This document shows, piece by piece, positions 1-5,660 of a stretch of DNA of 10,181 nucleotides. The stretch spans positions 1-10,181 of the forward strand of contig CAYMAA010000065.1 of NCBI GenBank assembly GCA_964388305.1. Reading direction: 5' to 3'. Under the pieces are notes generated by a model. It searched no databases and was not told where the DNA came from. It was given only the letters and a program-made list of their open reading frames with translations. The position numbers were made by a program, and so were the translations under genes. Numbering within the stretch: the stretch's first letter is position 1; every line of letters starts with the position of its first letter. The DNA is from JAJQCI01 sp964388305. GTDB lineage: Bacteria; Bacillota; Clostridia; Lachnospirales; CAG-274.

Positions 1-1255
1 GGATAAGAGAAGTCTGGACTTTTCCAAAATGCAGATACAGTTGGGTGACGAAAAAATTACGCCTTTTTCATTTGAAAACAGCGAGGCGGATATTTGGCGT
101 GAGCAGATACCCTGTCATCTTACATATACAAACCCCGAAACCCATAAAATTATTATGGAAAGCTTGGATCGCTCCCCTTTGTACGGCGGTGTTATTAAGG
201 GAACGGGGCCGAGGTATTGTCCCTCAATTGAGGACAAGGTTGTAAGATTTGCGGACAGGGAAAGACATCAGCTTTTTATTGAGCCTGAGGGCGAGGACAC
301 CAACGAAATGTACGTTCAGGGAATGAGTTCATCTCTGCCTGCGGATGTTCAGCTTAAAATGTACCGTACCGTTGCAGGTATGGAAAATGTTAAAATTATG
401 AGAAATGCCTATGCTATTGAGTATGATTGCTTGGAGGCAAACCAGCTAAAGCTGAGCTTGGAGCTTAAAAAGGTTAAGGGTCTGTTTTCCGCAGGGCAGT
501 TTAACGGCACATCGGGCTATGAGGAGGCTGCGGCTCAGGGCATTGTGGCAGGCATTAATGCGGCAAAATACTGCAAGGGCGAAAAGCCTTTTATTATAGA
601 CCGTTCCGAGGGGTATATAGGCGTGCTTATTGATGATGTTGTTACAAAAATAAGCAAAGAGCCTTACAGAATGATGACAAGCAGGGCGGAATACAGACTG
701 CTGTTAAGGCAGGATAATGCGGATTTAAGGCTTACGGACTACGGCTATAAATTTGGACTTATAAGCAATGAAAGATATGAAAAATTCTGCAAAAAGAGAG
801 AGCTTATTGAAAATGAAATAAAAAGAATAAGCAAAATTAACCTCGGGCCGTCGGAAAAAATTAATGCCTTGCTTGAAAGACTGGGAACGAGAGCGCTTAC
901 CAACGGCTGCAAGTACACAGACCTTATAAAGCGCCCCGAGGTTACTTATGACGATCTTAAAGCTGTTGATGATGAAAGACCCGGGCTGCCCGATGATGTG
1001 AGAGAGCAGGTCAACATTAAAATTAAGTACGAGGACTATATTAAACGGCAGATGGAACAGGTTGAAAAGTTCAAGCGTTTGGAGGGCAGGCTTATACCCG
1101 ATGATATTGATTACGGAAAGGTGCCTTCTTTAAGAAACGAGGCAAGGCAGAAGTTAGAGCTTATAAGACCCGTAAGCATAGGTCATGCGTGCAGAATATC
1201 GGGGGTATCTCCTGCGGATGTTAATATGCTCCTTGTATATTTGGGTACATTGTAA
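1..1255 (+). CDS. mnmG: tRNA uridine-5-carboxymethylaminomethyl modification enzyme MnmG (GidA), 5'-truncated by window edge
   Basis: The open frame runs in from the left edge (codons from base 2, reading DKRSLDFSKM...), so the first Met at 29 is internal and the true start lies outside. About 418 C-terminal residues are present of a family usually 620-630 long; the N-terminal FAD-binding part is missing. Recognisable MnmG segments in order are GPRYCPSIEDKVVRF, NEMYVQGMSSSLP, the conserved GQFNGTSGYEEAAAQG block, SRAEYRLLLRQDNADLRLT, and the C-terminal helical domain ending in SGVSPADVNMLLVYLG, which in this family contacts MnmE and tRNA. With MnmE the enzyme installs (carboxymethyl)aminomethyl groups on wobble U34 of certain tRNAs in the cytoplasm, using FAD, NADH and methylene-THF. 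In many Firmicutes rsmG follows directly; here a DUF305 gene follows after 76 bases. The stop is TAA at 1253-1255, with no convincing terminator after it. Confidence 0.97.
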   Translation, partial: DKRSLDFSKMQIQLGDEKITPFSFENSEADIWREQIPCHLTYTNPETHKIIMESLDRSPLYGGVIKGTGPRYCPSIEDKVVRFADRERHQLFIEPEGEDTNEMYVQGMSSSLPADVQLKMYRTVAGMENVKIMRNAYAIEYDCLEANQLKLSLELKKVKGLFSAGQFNGTSGYEEAAAQGIVAGINAAKYCKGEKPFIIDRSEGYIGVLIDDVVTKISKEPYRMMTSRAEYRLLLRQDNADLRLTDYGYKFGLISNERYEKFCKKRELIENEIKRISKINLGPSEKINALLERLGTRALTNGCKYTDLIKRPEVTYDDLKAVDDERPGLPDDVREQVNIKIKYEDYIKRQMEQVEKFKRLEGRLIPDDIDYGKVPSLRNEARQKLELIRPVSIGHACRISGVSPADVNMLLVYLGTL

Positions 1256-1315
1256 ATTAACTTTAGAAAAGCTGAAATAAAACCTCATTTGGCGCATATT
1301 CTTTAATATACACTA

Positions 1316-1334
1316 AAAGGAGGTTTTTTAATTG
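1316..1334 (+). promoter_or_regulatory. Strong ribosome binding site deciding a TTG start
   Basis: AAAGGAGG at 1316-1323 lies 8 nt upstream of TTG at 1332-1334. No ATG or GTG in the frame is better placed, so TTG is taken as the start codon of the DUF305 gene. Confidence 0.8.
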
Positions 1335-1895
1335 AAAAGGGATTATGTTTTAAACAATGAAACAAGGAAGTATTTGGGTGAGTTTTACGATATTTTGGGA
1401 AATATGATTGAGGGAATGACAGGGGCAAGCCTTACGGACAGCATTTCCCGCAATTTTATTGCGCAAATGATTCCTCACCACAAAGCGGCTGTAGAAATGA
1501 GTAAAAATGTACTTGAATATTCTCAAGACGAAGAGGTAATAAAAATTGCCAGAAACATAATTACAACCCAAACAAAGGGAATAGAGGCTTTAACGGCGGC
1601 GGCAGAAAGGTGCGGCGAGGTTAAAAACGGAGGTGATGAGCTTTATCTTTACGCCCGGCGTTTTGGCATAGTTACGGACATAATGTTTAGGGATATGGGT
1701 ACGGCATATACCGATAACGACATAAGCGGAGATTTTATGCGTGAAATGATACCCCATCATTTGGGAGCTGTGAGAATGAGTGAAAATGCTTTACGCTTTG
1801 AATTGTGCCAAGAGCTTATACCTGTTATAGAAGAAATAATTATAACTCAAAACCAAGGCATTAGAGAAATGGAAAGGCTTTTGAGAGAAGCCTGA
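1332..1895 (+). CDS. DUF305 family protein, no signal peptide (putative metal-binding)
   Basis: A 187-residue protein made of two related halves. Residues 41-87 carry NFIAQMIPHHKAAVEMS, and residues 134-182 carry DFMREMIPHHLGAVRMS. Each half then runs into a helix ending in an IIxTQxxGI element. The paired MIPHH...M motifs are the hallmark of DUF305 (the CopM-like family), a helical-bundle ferritin-like family in which the His and Met residues are proposed metal ligands; some cyanobacterial members bind copper. Unlike many DUF305 proteins this one has no signal peptide or lipobox, so it should be cytoplasmic. It starts at TTG behind an excellent Shine-Dalgarno and follows mnmG by 76 bases on the same strand, possibly by readthrough, since no clear promoter is visible between them. 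The metal and the physiological role cannot be read from sequence. Family assignment is firm; function is inference. Confidence 0.88.
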   Translation: MKRDYVLNNETRKYLGEFYDILGNMIEGMTGASLTDSISRNFIAQMIPHHKAAVEMSKNVLEYSQDEEVIKIARNIITTQTKGIEALTAAAERCGEVKNGGDELYLYARRFGIVTDIMFRDMGTAYTDNDISGDFMREMIPHHLGAVRMSENALRFELCQELIPVIEEIIITQNQGIREMERLLREA

Positions 1896-1909
1896 TTATA
1901 ATTTGGGCG

Positions 1910-1944
1910 TATATAGTAAAAATTGTTAAATTATTTACTATATA
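1910..1944 (+). terminator. AT-only inverted repeat after the DUF305 gene (weak terminator or dyad)
   Basis: TATATAGTAAA at 1910-1920 is perfectly complementary to TTTACTATATA at 1934-1944, giving an 11-bp stem with a 13-nt loop, 15 bases after the DUF305 stop. It has almost no G/C and no immediate T-run, so it is a weak terminator candidate at best. It could equally be a protein-binding dyad. Confidence 0.35.
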
Positions 1945-2006
1945 TAGAACCTTGCGTTTTTCCGAAAAATCAGCAAAAAAAATTTAATTTTTTTTAAAAA
2001 AAGTAC

Positions 2007-2035
2007 TTGACAACCGCTTTAAGCGGTGTTATTAT
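2007..2035 (+). promoter_or_regulatory. Sigma-A promoter of the riboswitch/transglutaminase-like gene
   Basis: Perfect -35 TTGACA at 2007-2012, a 17-bp spacer, and -10 TATTAT at 2030-2035 (one base off TATAAT). The expected start is near 2042. An A/T-tract region at 1973-2001 upstream could act as an UP element. It is placed correctly to transcribe the c-di-GMP riboswitch leader and the secreted protein gene. Confidence 0.85.
2013..2027. promoter_or_regulatory. Perfect palindrome filling the promoter spacer, putative operator
   Basis: ACCGCTTTAAGCGGT is a perfect 7+1+7 dyad placed exactly between the -35 and -10 boxes. A dimeric regulator bound here would occlude or distort the promoter. I do not recognise the motif as the site of a named regulator. 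A terminator reading is unlikely: the hairpin loop would be 1-3 nt and no T-run follows. Confidence 0.6.
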
Positions 2036-2102
2036 TAATTTGTAAGAAAAGTTGGTTATTTATACCAAGGTTTTTACAACAATATTAAATATATATATAT
2101 AT

Positions 2103-2184
2103 TTGGCAAACTTATCTAAAGGTAAGGACGCAAAGCCTAGAGTCTAAAGTTCCCCTTTCGGGAGCCATGATAGTCGGTTGCCGG
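2103..2184 (+). ncRNA. Cyclic di-GMP-I riboswitch aptamer (GEMM-I)
   Basis: The conserved GEMM-I core is present in order. GGCAAAC is at 2105-2111. A hairpin follows, CTTATC/GGTAAG (2111-2116 with 2121-2126) closed by a TAAA tetraloop. Next come GGACGCAAAGCC at 2126-2137, a second arm with CCC/GGG (2152-2154/2160-2162), and the 3' element GATAGTCGGTTGCCGG at 2169-2184. By alignment to the Vc2 aptamer, the ligand-contacting bases are conserved: G2106 (Vc2 G20), the A in GCAAAG (A47), and C2181 (C92). G rather than A at the G20 position argues for c-di-GMP, not the cGAMP-preferring GEMM-Ib variant. The TAAA loop departs from the usual GNRA tetraloop. The outer P1 helix is short and A/U-rich. 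Confidence 0.93.
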
Positions 2185-2248
2185 TATTCTTTTTCGGAAT
2201 ACTGTAACAAGTTTTTGGAGCTTATTTCAAAATCTTGCCCCTTACCTT
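2184..2248 (+). promoter_or_regulatory. Riboswitch expression platform: leader hairpins and antiterminator strand
   Basis: Between aptamer and terminator lie two hairpins. GTATTC/GAATAC (2184-2189/2197-2202) overlaps the 3' edge of the aptamer and so could compete with P1. CAAGTTTTTG/CAAAATCTTG (2208-2217/2228-2237) has one mismatch. Then CCTTACCTT at 2240-2248 is a perfect 9-nt complement of AAGGTAAGG at 2119-2127, the 3' strand and loop of an aptamer helix. Because 2244-2248 is also part of the following terminator-like stem, the two pairings are mutually exclusive. Forming the aptamer should release 2244-2248 into the terminator/anti-RBS hairpin. Confidence 0.65.
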
Positions 2249-2283
2249 CCATCAAACATAATTAGATTTATGGGAGGTTTTTT
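2244..2283 (+). terminator. Riboswitch-controlled terminator / Shine-Dalgarno sequestering hairpin
   Basis: ACCTTCCAT at 2244-2252 pairs with ATGGGAGGT at 2270-2278 (9 bp, one G-U) around a 17-nt loop. The stem is followed directly by further T residues to 2283, giving an intrinsic-terminator shape. The 3' strand contains GGGAGG, the ribosome binding site of the gene starting at 2286, so the same hairpin could stop transcription or block translation. It is probably the OFF state of the c-di-GMP switch. Confidence 0.6.
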
Positions 2284-2285
2284 GT

Positions 2286-3029
2286 ATGAAACGTATTTTT
2301 ATTAAAGCTTTCGTATTACTAACAATTTTAACTGCCGCTGTTTTTGCGGCGGCAACAGGTGTTTTTGCCGCAACTCTTAACGATGTTATTAAATCAGCTA
2401 TCGACAGTAAAACAACTTCTATTAACGTAGAAGAGCTTGGTCTTACTCCGGATGAAGCTGTTGACGGGTTCTATGCTGTTTTGGACGCTAACCCTAACTA
2501 TTACTTTGTAAGCGACAATGTAAAGGTAACATCTTCAGGAAATACCGCAAAAACCTTAACAGTAACCTATGCAGCAGCAGACAGTAATTCTCTTGACGCC
2601 GCTGTTGACGCTATTGTTGCTCAGGCAAATGCCCTCAGCACAGCTTACGACAAGGCTAAATTTGTTCACGACTATTTAGCAGGCAACACATCTTACGATA
2701 ATACTCACACAAAGTTTACAGCTTACGATGCTCTTGTTGGCAAGAGCGCTGTTTGCGAAGGCTACGCAAATGCTTATAAGCTTGTTATGAATAAGCTCGG
2801 TATTGAGTGCGAATACGCAACAAGCAAGGATATGCAGCATATGTGGAATATTGTAAAGATTGACGGTCAGTGGTATAATGTAGACTGCACTTGGGACAGC
2901 ACAACAAAAACAGGCGCGGCAGTTCCGTCTACCTACTTTATGAAGAGCACAAGCCATTTTGCCGCCCTTGGTTATTATGGAGCTACGGAAAATGCGGCGT
3001 GCGCATCCACCACATACGATGCAAACTGA
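2286..3029 (+). CDS. Secreted transglutaminase-like (Cys-His-Asp) protein under c-di-GMP riboswitch control
   Basis: A 247-residue protein. A signal peptide is evident: basic MKR, a hydrophobic core to about residue 26, and probable cleavage after VFA (about residue 28). Residues 30-120 are an alpha/beta N-terminal extension. Residues about 120-205 form a transglutaminase-like core (PF01841 superfamily) with Cys157 in SAVCEGYANAY, His185 in MQHMWNIV and Asp200 in WYNVDCTWD, the expected catalytic triad order. Such proteins act outside the cell as cysteine proteases, amidases or cross-linkers; the substrate cannot be inferred. There is no LPXTG anchor, SH3 or cell-wall repeat, so it appears freely secreted. 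The ATG has GGGAGG at 2272-2277. Codons are richer in GCT, ACA, TAC and AAC than in the neighbours, suggesting strong expression. Regulation by c-di-GMP fits a surface or lifestyle role. Confidence 0.88.
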   Translation: MKRIFIKAFVLLTILTAAVFAAATGVFAATLNDVIKSAIDSKTTSINVEELGLTPDEAVDGFYAVLDANPNYYFVSDNVKVTSSGNTAKTLTVTYAAADSNSLDAAVDAIVAQANALSTAYDKAKFVHDYLAGNTSYDNTHTKFTAYDALVGKSAVCEGYANAYKLVMNKLGIECEYATSKDMQHMWNIVKIDGQWYNVDCTWDSTTKTGAAVPSTYFMKSTSHFAALGYYGATENAACASTTYDAN

Positions 3030-3079
3030 TGCGGTTTAATTAATGTTAAAATTTTTAATGTATAATATTATATATAAAG

Positions 3080-3113
3080 CGGTCTTGAAGAGATAAGCTT
3101 CAAGACCGTTTTT
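3080..3113 (+). terminator. Intrinsic terminator, probably bidirectional
   Basis: CGGTCTTGAAG at 3080-3090 pairs perfectly with CTTCAAGACCG at 3098-3108 (11 bp, 7-nt loop), followed by TTTTT at 3109-3113. It lies 50 bases after the transglutaminase-like gene and 27 bases beyond the end of the convergent L,D-transpeptidase gene. On the minus strand it is followed by CTTTATATATAA, so it may also serve that gene. Confidence 0.9.
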
Positions 3114-3139
3114 GTATTAATACAAATGCCCGTGTTTCC

Positions 3140-3913
3140 TCAGTTTATCCAAACGGCGGTGTTTTGCGGCATTGTGGAATAAAAATATTTTGCGTCCGTT
3201 AGGGACATACGCACACAGCCGCTGCTGCGGCGTATGCCCAGCGTAGGGTCTGTTACGTTTTGACCGGAGTCCATCGCAACGGAATGAAAGAGATAATTTC
3301 CGTTAAAGCGCACCCAGTATTTAGCGCCGCTTTTAAGTCGGGCGGAGTAAAACCATTCTCCTCTGTCCGTCAGCCTGAAAAAACCCCGTGTTGTTGGGGA
3401 GAGGTTTCTGCCCGTGGCGCAAGCTATGGTTTTTTCCCACTTATAAAATCCCTGCCTGCCTTTAAATATATAAATGCGCTGGCGGTGAATATCAACCCAT
3501 ACAAAATAATCCGTTTGGCTTTTAAAGCCCTGCGTGTTTGCATAACATTCAAGCTCTTGGGTGGAAAGCTCGTCCTTTGATGGCAGGGAGTCCCCGGGGA
3601 TCGTTATATTTTCTGCCCGTATCCACCCTTCCCCCAATGAGGTTTTTACAAAATACCATTTGCGGCTTATATCCCTGAGTATTTCCGCTTTTTCTATTTT
3701 ATTAAGCCTTTCCGAAAAGGCGGATTGTGTTGGGGAGGAGTACAGCCGTGAGCCGCTTTTTACTTCGCAAAATACAGGCTCGGCTATTACTTTTGCTTTA
3801 ACTGCGGAAATTTCCTCGGGGGTGTAGGTTTTGGTTTGACCGTTAATTGCCGCTGATGCCATAAATATACCTCCTGTTATAAAAACAAATAAAAATATTA
3901 TTTTGTATTTCAT
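3140..3913 (-). CDS. Exported L,D-transpeptidase (YkuD) with N-terminal SH3 domain
   Basis: A 257-residue protein. Residues 1-22 resemble a signal peptide: MKYK, a hydrophobic stretch, then MASAA. About 44-104 is a bacterial SH3 domain (SGSRLYSSP through KWYFVKTSLGEGWIRAENI). About 134-257 is a YkuD catalytic domain with VWVDIHRQRIYIF, a conserved His210 in LFHSVAMD, and the catalytic motif RRSSGCVRMSLTDAKYFY with nucleophile Cys233. The C-terminal TAVWIN strand is typical of the fold, so the protein is complete. YkuD enzymes form 3-3 peptidoglycan cross-links or attach proteins to peptide stems outside the membrane. Met1 is chosen because only this start gives a signal peptide, but its Shine-Dalgarno is weak (AAGG, 9 nt away). 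Met18 (ATG at 3862) has an excellent AGGAGG 7 nt upstream. The gene is transcribed divergently from nadB. Confidence 0.92.
   Translation of the reverse strand: MKYKIIFLFVFITGGIFMASAAINGQTKTYTPEEISAVKAKVIAEPVFCEVKSGSRLYSSPTQSAFSERLNKIEKAEILRDISRKWYFVKTSLGEGWIRAENITIPGDSLPSKDELSTQELECYANTQGFKSQTDYFVWVDIHRQRIYIFKGRQGFYKWEKTIACATGRNLSPTTRGFFRLTDRGEWFYSARLKSGAKYWVRFNGNYLFHSVAMDSGQNVTDPTLGIRRSSGCVRMSLTDAKYFYSTMPQNTAVWIN
3860..3875 (-). promoter_or_regulatory. Strong internal Shine-Dalgarno and ATG within the L,D-transpeptidase signal peptide
   Basis: On the minus strand AGGAGG (3875-3870) stands 7 nt before an in-frame ATG (3862-3860) encoding Met18. This is better than the SD of the upstream ATG at 3913. 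It could allow a form lacking the signal peptide, or may only reflect the Gly-Gly codons GGA GGT. Confidence 0.5.
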
Positions 3914-3962
3914 ATAAATATACCTTTTTATTTTATTATATGCGGATGCAAAGGCAATATTA

Positions 3963-3980
3963 TTGTTATTATTTTAACAA
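3963..3980. promoter_or_regulatory. Second Rex-like operator, one base off consensus
   Basis: TTGTTATTATTTTAACAA matches the clostridial Rex consensus TTGTTAANNNNTTAACAA at 13 of 14 defined positions; only T3969 differs. It lies just upstream of the candidate -10 of the L,D-transpeptidase gene, about where the -35 region and just beyond would be. In such AT-rich DNA chance matching is possible, so the call rests on its closeness to consensus and the nearby perfect site. Confidence 0.5.
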
Positions 3981-4133
3981 ACATCATTGGGTTGTTTTAT
4001 TGAAGTTTTTGTATTATTTGTTTGTTGAAATATGAATATTTTTTTTTATTAAATTATTTAAAAAAGACTTGATTTATTTTTAAATTTGTGTAATGATATA
4101 AAGTAATAAAAATATTTGGGTTTGGGAACAAAA

Positions 4134-4151
4134 TTGTTAATTAATTAACAA
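4134..4151. promoter_or_regulatory. Perfect Rex operator upstream of nadBC
   Basis: TTGTTAATTAATTAACAA is a perfect 18-bp palindrome and matches the clostridial Rex consensus TTGTTAANNNNTTAACAA at every defined position. Rex is a Rossmann-fold repressor that leaves DNA when NADH rises relative to NAD+. NAD biosynthesis genes are known Rex targets in some Clostridia and Thermotogales. The site ends 10 bases before the nadB Shine-Dalgarno, so a bound dimer would act as a roadblock or overlap a close promoter. NiaR, the niacin-responsive repressor, is an alternative regulator of such operons, but this motif fits Rex better. Confidence 0.8.
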
Positions 4152-4160
4152 AATATGCTT

Positions 4161-4175
4161 GGAGGGCATAAGATG
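4161..4175 (+). promoter_or_regulatory. Ribosome binding site fixing the nadB start at 4173
   Basis: GGAGG at 4161-4165 is 7 nt before ATG at 4173. The earlier in-frame ATG at 4155 has no Shine-Dalgarno and would put this GGAGG inside the coding sequence. Confidence 0.85.
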
Positions 4176-5657
4176 AATATATCTGATGTTATCATTATCG
4201 GCGCAGGCATTGCGGCTCATTCTGTAGCTTGCAGATTGTGCGATTGTGGTAAAAAAGTTACAATTATTACAAAATCAAATAAAGAGGCAAGCAACTCTAC
4301 ACTTGCTCAGGGCGGAATTTCCGTTGCATTAAGAGATGATGACAATTATGAACTGCATTATGAGGATACTTTGGCGGCAGGCTGCAATTTAAACGACAAG
4401 GCCGCCACAATGACACTGGTTAAAAATGCGCCCGGGGTTATTATGGAGTTTATTAAGTCCGGTATGAGGTTTGATACTGAGGAGGACGGCAGTTTAAGCT
4501 ACGGCAAGGAGGCCGCTCACAGGCTGGCAAGGGTTATTCATGCAGGCGGCGACCGAACAGGCGCCATGGTTATGAAACAGCTCTATAAAAACTTGGGGGA
4601 TAGGGCGGATTTGCACGAAAACGAGCCTGTTATGGATATAATTGTTAAAAACGGAGAGGCAGAGGGGGTCGTTACCCGTACAGGTGATGGAGCTTATCAT
4701 TATTATTATGCGCCTTACATAGTAATTGCCTCGGGCGGCATAGGAAATTTATACCCCGGTACTTCCAACGATTCTTCCATAACGGGAGATAGCATTGCCC
4801 TTGGCTACAGAGCCGGAGCGGAGCTTAAAAATTTGGAGTTTATACAGTTTCACCCCACCCTTTTAACAATAAACGGCAAAAATTTCGGACTTATTTCCGA
4901 GGCTGTCAGAGGCGCCGGCGGAATTTTGGTAAATGAGCATGGCAAAAAGATAATGGAGGGCGTTCACCCAATGAAGGATTTAGCTCCCAGAGATGTGGTC
5001 GCAAGGGCGGTTTATGCTCACAGCGTTAAGGGTGAACAGATTTATTTGGATATTTCCAAAATAGATAATTTTAAGGAGCATTTTCCGAATGTTTCGGAAA
5101 TATGCGAGTCCAACGGACTGGATCTTTCAAAAAATCTTATTCCCGTTGCTCCCGGGGCGCATTTTCACATGGGCGGCATAAAGGCGCAGCCAACGGGAGA
5201 AACGACCGTTAAGGGGCTTTATGCTGTTGGCGAGGCTGCCTGCACAAACGTACACGGCGCAAACAGACTTGCGAGCAACTCCCTTTTGGAGGGACTTGTT
5301 TTTGGCAGGCTTACGGCTGATAATATACTAAAATCACACAGAGAGGTTAAAACAGACGTATATGAGTTTTCCAATATAAAAATTAATAAAGAGCTGCCTG
5401 CAAAGAAAGAAATTAAAAAGATAATGATGCGCTGCGCGGGAATTGTCAGAAGTCCGGAGAAAATGCTTTACGGCATTAGATATTTTGAAAAATATATGCC
5501 CGATGGAAAGGATTTTTGCAGAATAGACTACAGCGGACTTTCCGATGAAGAGGTTGAGGTTTACAATATGCTTACTACAGGCTGGCTTATTTGCAGGGCG
5601 GCTTATGAAAGAAAAGAAAGCTTTGGCGCTCACTATATAAGTGAAGAGGAGAATTGA
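4173..5657 (+). CDS. nadB: L-aspartate oxidase
   Basis: A 494-residue FAD enzyme that oxidises L-aspartate to iminoaspartate, the first step of de novo NAD synthesis; in anaerobes fumarate is the likely electron acceptor. The N-terminal dinucleotide-binding motif VIIIGAGIAAHS is at residues 6-17. It is followed by SNSTLAQGGISVAL (40-53), HAGGDRTGAMV (123-133), ASGGIGNLYPGTSNDSSITGD (186-206), LEFIQFHPT (221-229), the active-site region APRDVVARA (271-279), HFHMGGIKAQPTGET (330-344) and GEAACTNVHGANRLASNSLLEG (353-374), all typical of NadB and its fumarate reductase/succinate dehydrogenase relatives. NadB rather than SdhA is supported by the neighbouring nadC. The length is slightly below the common 510-540 because the C-terminal helical domain is short. 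It is the first gene of a nadB-nadC operon preceded by a Rex operator; nadA is not in the window. Confidence 0.95.
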   Translation: MNISDVIIIGAGIAAHSVACRLCDCGKKVTIITKSNKEASNSTLAQGGISVALRDDDNYELHYEDTLAAGCNLNDKAATMTLVKNAPGVIMEFIKSGMRFDTEEDGSLSYGKEAAHRLARVIHAGGDRTGAMVMKQLYKNLGDRADLHENEPVMDIIVKNGEAEGVVTRTGDGAYHYYYAPYIVIASGGIGNLYPGTSNDSSITGDSIALGYRAGAELKNLEFIQFHPTLLTINGKNFGLISEAVRGAGGILVNEHGKKIMEGVHPMKDLAPRDVVARAVYAHSVKGEQIYLDISKIDNFKEHFPNVSEICESNGLDLSKNLIPVAPGAHFHMGGIKAQPTGETTVKGLYAVGEAACTNVHGANRLASNSLLEGLVFGRLTADNILKSHREVKTDVYEFSNIKINKELPAKKEIKKIMMRCAGIVRSPEKMLYGIRYFEKYMPDGKDFCRIDYSGLSDEEVEVYNMLTTGWLICRAAYERKESFGAHYISEEEN

Positions 5658-5660
5658 CAA

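Larger units (their letters stand above)
3914..4172. promoter_or_regulatory. Very AT-rich divergent control region between the L,D-transpeptidase gene and nadB
   Basis: There is no gene here. On the minus strand TATAAT at 3940-3935 is a plausible -10 for the transpeptidase, but no good -35 lies 16-18 bp upstream. On the plus strand TTGATT at 4069-4074 could be a -35 for nadB, with AATGAT (4092-4097, preceded by TGT) as a poor -10; this call is tentative. A and T tracts run through 4030-4085. Two Rex-type dyads are listed separately. Confidence 0.4.

Noticed and set aside
1923..1940. Possible third Rex-like site (TTGTTAAATTATTTACTA)
   Set aside because: Only 12 of 14 defined positions match, one half-site is poor, the DNA is AT-rich, and it is not placed at a promoter.
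2013..2027. Palindrome ACCGCTTTAAGCGGT read as a terminator for the DUF305 gene
   Set aside because: The hairpin would have a 1-3 nt loop and no T-run, and it sits precisely in the spacer of a near-consensus promoter.
2089..2103. Alternating AT run before the riboswitch as a microsatellite or origin element
   Set aside because: Too short and explained as the weak A/U-rich P1 side of the aptamer; no DnaA boxes nearby.
3260..3827. Two plus-strand open frames opposite the L,D-transpeptidase gene
   Set aside because: They are shadows of the real minus-strand gene, whose catalytic motif is intact; no RBS or family resemblance.
4115..4126. Tandem TTTGGG TTTGGG as a repeat element or activator site
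   Set aside because: Only two short copies; no supporting context.
4155..4172. Alternative nadB start at ATG 4155 (six extra residues MLGGHK)
   Set aside because: No Shine-Dalgarno precedes it, and the excellent GGAGG at 4161-4165 would fall inside the coding sequence; 4173 fits the family N-terminus.
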